Assembly (NCBI GenBank): GCA_036925085.1
Contig: JAUPFP010000007.1
Location: 2,852,302-2,916,301 of the forward strand
Reading direction: 5' to 3'
Length of the DNA: 64,000 nucleotides
Source of the DNA: Brachycybe producta
Taxonomy: Eukaryota; Arthropoda; Diplopoda; Playtdesmida; Andrognathidae
The position numbers and the translations under genes were made by a program. The notes under the pieces are model-generated. The model searched no databases. It was not told the DNA's origin and saw nothing but the letters and a program-made list of their open reading frames with translations. This document shows, piece after piece, positions 59,029 to 64,000 of this stretch (positions are counted from its first letter, which is position 1; each line of letters begins with the position of its first letter).

Positions 59029-59675
59029 AATAATCGAGTTTCTCAGCAATTCTAAATTTACTCCAACATGAGACTAATAATTTTACTAAAAGTTAATTAA
59101 ACTTTTTTTTTTGAAAGTTTCTCTTTCAAAATTAGAAAACTCAGATTTGGTTTATTAGTAATTCGCGAAGTTTTACTTGGTGTTAAATTTTGTAGTACCA
59201 TTCTGTATAAATTAACGTGTGTTAACTTAAATTATTATAATTTACTGTTAAAATAATAATCGAGTTTCTCAGCAATTCCAAATTTAGTTCAAGATGGGCT
59301 AATATTTTGACTAAAAAGTTAATTAAACTTTTTTTTTTTGGGGAGTTTTCTCTTTCATATTGCAAAATCTTCATTTGGATTATCGCAATGAATTAATTTT
59401 ATTAGGTTTCGAAGTTTTACTATTAACGTGGGTTAACTACATTTGTTTTATTTACTGCTTGGATAACAATCAAGTTTCCCAGCAATTCCAAATTTACTTT
59501 AAGATGGACTAATATTTTTACTAAAATGTTAATTCAACTTTTTTTGGGGAGTTTCTCTTTAAAATTAGAAAAATCCATATTTGGTTTATCGAAATGAGTT
59601 AATTTTTGATGAATTCTTAAAGTAAATATTTTAGTCGTACATTCTGTATAAAGTAACATGATTAAATATCTTATC
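59029..59675. repeat. Three diverged tandem units of about 215 bp
   Basis: Units start near 59029, 59254 and 59466. Each carries AATAATCGAGTTTCTCAGCA or a variant, AATTTACTYYAAGATGG, TTAATTAAACTTTTTTT, a GAGTTTCTCTTT word and GTTTATCG-like sequence in the same order. They differ by many substitutions. Confidence 0.8.
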
Positions 59676-62600
59676 TGTTAATCATTAATAAGGTGGAGTA
59701 AAAAAAAAATAAAGTTTTTTAATTTTGTAATGAAATGTTATTTTAGTATTTAACACCATTATGAAGTATTTTGCTGAATTTTTTAGTTTTAGAAAGCTTA
59801 ACTTATGCGTTAAATTTATGAAATTTATCTAAAAAAAAGAAGTATTTGTGTTGTGAGAACTGTGTTTCCTGTCAAGGATTTTAAATTTTTGTGGAATTTG
59901 TTTGTGCCTTTTTTTATTATAATATGTGAAATTACACAATAATGTTGTAGTTATTGTCTGCAGTAATTTAAAAGTTGCCAACAAATATTATCATCAGTGA
60001 TTGCATTTTAAATGCAAAACAGTTGTAATGTTAAGTTAACTATAGTTATTTTTTTTTTTGCATGCGGGAACTTTTACTGAAATATAAATGTTGGAAGTTC
60101 ATGTAGTGCAACAGTGCAAAACGAAACGAAAAAAGACACACAAAAAAAAAACAAGGTAGGAGGGCGGCGAGTCATGATGAATATAATGGCATCATGGTGT
60201 GTGTGGAAAAACAGGATGTGCCTACATTGTACCAGAACACATCATAACACATAGGCCTACAAAGAAGAAGAAAAAAAAACTACTATCAACCAATGAGATT
60301 TTTGTATTTTGAAAGTTACACATTCAAAATAATAGGCCAGTGGTTTACCCCTCTAGTATAATTTTAATAGTATTTGTTGTGAAGAAGAAGAAGAAAAAAA
60401 AGGTAACCTAAAGGTGGAAACTTAGGTGAGAGAAAGAGGAGTGAAGAAGAGCATCTCTTGTCTTCCAAAATTGGAAAGTTCCAATGTCCCATCTAAGAAA
60501 CTAACCAGTAACATCTTCAGTTTTGTAAAGTGAGTCTACCAGACTCCAACACACACCTTGTGGAACGGGTTCTGTTTGTTGCTGCTACCCTCAAATTGTG
60601 GTTGGTTGGAACTCCATTTTTTATTATTAACACGCACTATGGAACATGTGTGTCTCTCGTCAACGTTATGCCAATTTGGACATGAATAATTAAGATATAT
60701 ATATATATATAATTTTTGGTGGTGCTTATTTAATTAATTTATCCTTTTAAAGGAAGGAGTAAAAAGATAATTTTTGTTTCACAAATATATATGCTGATAA
60801 TTTTTTCTTCAAGATATCAGTTCGGTCGTCTTTATGTGAATTTTACTTCATGTCTCTTCATCCGGTTCTACTTTGATGGACTCAATGTTAGTAGGGGGAA
60901 AAATATCTTTCATTCTGAAATATATTTCGTTTATTAGTTAGAACAAAGACTTGTTCATTTTACGGTATCAGTTCATTTTTTTTTGTGGTGCAATTTTTTT
61001 TTTTTTTTTGTTCTTCACTCTTGAATGAATTTTGAAATATATAAGAAACTTATGTTATCATCTTTTTGCATCATCGTCTATATATTGCAAAAAAAAGAAC
61101 ATTCATTGTACAGGTTTAATTCTTTAAAACAATTTGTGGATGTGTTAAATCTTGATGGCAGTGTGTTTTTCATGACGGATGTCTGATTATTTGGTCAAGT
61201 GTCTTTTTTTTTTTTTCCTGACAAATTTCCATACAATTGATTCGATTTTTTTTTATTAACAACAATCACAAATTGAAGATTCAAAATCTTTGGAGACTTA
61301 CTTTTTTTCTAACTAATTTTATAGAAAAAGTATAGTCAATGTGGATTTCAGTTCAGTGTTACTTTTGAAAGTGTTCAAATACCAGTCAGTCAAGTTCGTC
61401 TTTGGTTCTTTCTGTTATTTATTGTGGTTCTTCCTTCTTCTTTGGCAATTTGGAATTATTTGCTTATTTGGAAAGATTTGGAGTTTTTCTTCTTTTTTGC
61501 TACAAGTTGAAATTTCAACTTAGGTTTGCTATTACATATATATACATTTTTTTATAATGAGAATATTGAATTTTGCAAATCATTGAAATTAGAAATGCAG
61601 AAATTTTATATTTATTTTTTCAGCTAAAATGAGTACCTTTTTTAAAATAAAAATAGAAACTAATAAGAATAAATAAATTGCAATTTTTAATTTTTTAAAA
61701 AAAAATATTACAACTTATATTTTATAATTAGAATATTAACTTTAACTATTTTTCAAACGTTTTTCGTTTAATTGTGTCAGTTTGTGATTTTAACACTAAA
61801 ATATATTAGCTAAAATGATTTAAACAATTTTGTTAAAAAAAAAATTGTATACAAAATCCGGAATGACTACTTTTTTTTTTACTAAGAATAACATGTTGGC
61901 CTAATAGGAAATTTTAAACGTCAATTTACCTATATTTGCTGTCATTATTGTTTAATCTTTAATATTTTTATAAGTATGACAATTTTTAATATTTTTATTA
62001 GAAATTTAAACGTAGAAATTTTTCAAAACTTTTTAAATATGGCAATTTTTTATTTTAATTTTAATATTTTACAAAATAGTTTAAATGATTCTAAACCAAT
62101 TTTATTTTTAAAAAAAGTATGTATTTAGAAAAATTCACAATAGTATGGAAAGGCCGTATTGATAGTAATAATTAAGTTTTAAATGTTAATTTAAATAAAA
62201 TTGGATATATTTATTGTCATTAATTTATTGTTTAACTGCTTGTAAAGAAAACTAAAATGAAATCGAGATTGGTACTACCAATCACTGGGTTATTCTGCAA
62301 TCTTCTTAATTTCACATTAAAAATGATTAATGTTAACATCCAAATTACAAAAATTGGATAATTTATTCCATTATAATCAACTTTACAACTTTGATATTAA
62401 TCACTGCATTAATAATGTGTCAATTTAACAACAAACAAAAAAAGGATAAGAGAAATAGGCCTAAACCAAATTTGTGTCAAATTATTGATTTCTAAAAAAA
62501 AAAAGAAAAATATTTTAAGTAATATAATGAGAAAAAAATAAATTAATAATGACAATGAATGAAAAACCGATGAAATCAATTCAATAAAAAATCAAATGAT

Positions 62601-63864
62601 TTGCAAAAATAAATTCAATAACAATCAATAAAAAAGGAAACTTGATTTTTATTGTTCAATATTCATAATTACGTCATCGCATGTGATTGATTTTTTTTTT
62701 TTTTCTGTTTTCCTTTCATCTTCAAATAGTGAAAATTCAAAGAGAAAAAAGGGACATCCTCGACCTTAAGTGAACTTGTACCTGAAGATTTTCTTCTCAT
62801 ATAAACCTTAAAAAGGATAGAGAAAAAGAGAACCTGTTTCTGTTCTTCGTGTTTTAACGATGACTGTGTTTTCTTTAGAATTATTATTATAAATAGAGAG
62901 AGAGAGAGAAAACCAGAACTAAGAAAAATATACAAATATATATAATATCCACGTGTATATGTATATTTTACCCTCACTTGAGTAAACTCAAGGTGGACGT
63001 GGGATGGTCAATCACCAACACCGGTCACCACCACACAACCACCTCTTTTAATCCTCGTAACCATCAACGTAATCATCAACATCATCATCATTTTCTACCA
63101 AACAACACCAGAATAAACTCCAGACTTTTTTTTTTTAATACAACCACTTTATTAAAAATATATACAAACAAATACCCACGCATTTTGGTGTGGCTCTCAT
63201 AAGTAAACCCCATATTCAAGTACGAAAAAGGATATATTACGAAAGACTTTCCGAACTTGAAATGTTTTCGTAAATTTTGAGAGAGAATGTCTTTTACTTG
63301 ACGCGAGGGTGTTTTTTTGTTTTTGTTATATGGTTCTTGAAACATGTTCCTCATGAAAAAGTCCAATATGTTCGTGTTGGTGTGAAGTCTCAATCGAAAA
63401 ATGTCTATGAGTTATGTGTAGAAATCAATTCGATATTGTGTTTCAGAAAATCTTATTGTTTACAACCGCAAAAAAAAGGCGATATCGGTGATAAGTCAGT
63501 GAACTGTTAGTTAGTTTTGTGTGCAATCATAATTTTTTTGGAAACATTTTTTTTATTATTTAAAACATATTCATCCGATAGTTAACTGTTGTGGCTGTTA
63601 CTCTCTTATTTGTGCAACAAACAATTGTCCGATCTTAGAAAACGGTGGTGCAAATTCAACGAGCACCTCAATAATCACTGACCCACAAATGATTATTGTT
63701 ATTATATCGATGAATTTCTTAAAAAATAGCAAGTTTTAGTCTTTAAATTCGAACTGGCAAGTTGCAACTACAAGTAGTTGTTTTTACTTTTTTGTTTGTT
63801 TGTTTGTCCGTCAAACTTATCAGAACAACAATTCCATAATATTTCTAAAAGTTTACAAGTGAAA
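59676..63864. other. Gene-free AT-rich region
   Basis: About 4.2 kb of AT-rich sequence with poly-T tracts. The part at 60100-60660 is less AT-rich but has no open frame or splice pattern. A CACCACAACC-rich stretch at 63000-63110 precedes the 63865 gene and may be promoter or 5' UTR. Confidence 0.4.
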
Positions 63865-64000
63865 ATGTTGTTAAGAAAAACAAGTTTCATATTATTTGTA
63901 CATTTGCTGTGTTTGTTGGCCAGTTTAATGAGTTTTACCGATGGTACTTCGAGTCGAGTGTTAAACCGTCGCGACACCGACAGTGTGGCGGCTACTTGGT
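63865..64000 (+). CDS. Start of a secreted-protein gene (cut by the window end)
   Basis: ATG at 63865 opens an uninterrupted frame to the window edge: MLLRKTSFILF, a leucine-rich core (VHLLCLLASLMSF), then TDGTSSRVLNRRDTDS. This is a typical signal peptide with likely cleavage after the SFTDG region, followed by a dibasic RR that could be a propeptide cleavage site. No domain is visible in the 45 residues present. The family is unknown. It could be an exon of a longer secreted or membrane protein. Confidence 0.65.
   Translation, partial: MLLRKTSFILFVHLLCLLASLMSFTDGTSSRVLNRRDTDSVAATW

Noticed and set aside
62978-63202. Histidine/threonine-rich frame before the secreted-protein gene
   Set aside because: Low-complexity CAC/CAA/ATC repeats explain the composition, and no splice donor or homology is seen.

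Overview
The window is nuclear DNA of an animal. It is AT-rich and full of introns, mostly 50-300 bp with GT-AG ends. Its genes have clear counterparts in animals: endosome and Golgi/ER trafficking (GRIPAP1, BCAP31, a SNX-BAR sorting nexin), cilia (CEP83, IQCA1/DRC11), RNA processing (ISY1, IMP4, RPP14) and N-terminal acetylation (NAA38). I cannot name the species. The short introns, head-to-head and tail-to-tail genes and many short palindromic DNA transposons suit a compact invertebrate genome such as a tunicate, but that is a guess.

Layout. 1-443 is an ATT microsatellite. 794-5442 (-) is GRIPAP1. 6945-8660 (-) and 12891-14625 (-) are two small single-pass membrane proteins with a Shisa-like cysteine pattern, separated by about 4 kb that holds a 734-bp hAT-type element. 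CEP83 (15005-17913, +) starts 380 bp from the second one. ISY1 (18063-19456, -) and a MADF-domain protein (19843-20952, +) diverge. IMP4 (22058-24079, +) and RPP14 (24160-24849, -) converge 80 bp apart. A membrane-anchored HIT/GALT-like protein lies at 25873-28662 (+), and IQCA1 at 28821-33861 (-), followed by BCAP31 (34846-36192, +), NAA38 (37660-38278, +) and a SNX5/6-like sorting nexin from 39678 (+), whose last exons I could not find. From 43736 to about 63860 I see no coding sequence, only repeats. The last 136 bases start a secreted-protein gene.

Repeats. At least seven families of short palindromic or long-TIR elements are present. Several have readable target-site duplications (8-9 bp, or TTAA). 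One family carries a CCAAT box, a TGACGTCA motif and a GC box in its arms, and copies sit 90-250 bp upstream of four start codons (GRIPAP1, IMP4, RPP14, NAA38). Two apparently identical 907-bp TTAA-flanked elements sit in two introns of the sorting nexin gene. Nested insertions, a tandem dimer, a 1.4-kb long-TIR element and a three-unit tandem repeat lie in the gene-free part.

Regulation. Three RFX X-box-like motifs lie 75-135 bp upstream of the ciliary gene IQCA1, and four exact TGACGTCA palindromes lie in the presumed 5' UTR intron of BCAP31. In three genes (ISY1, IMP4, sorting nexin) the first intron directly follows the ATG. All gene models were assembled by eye from reading frames and splice sites, so single exon ends may be wrong.
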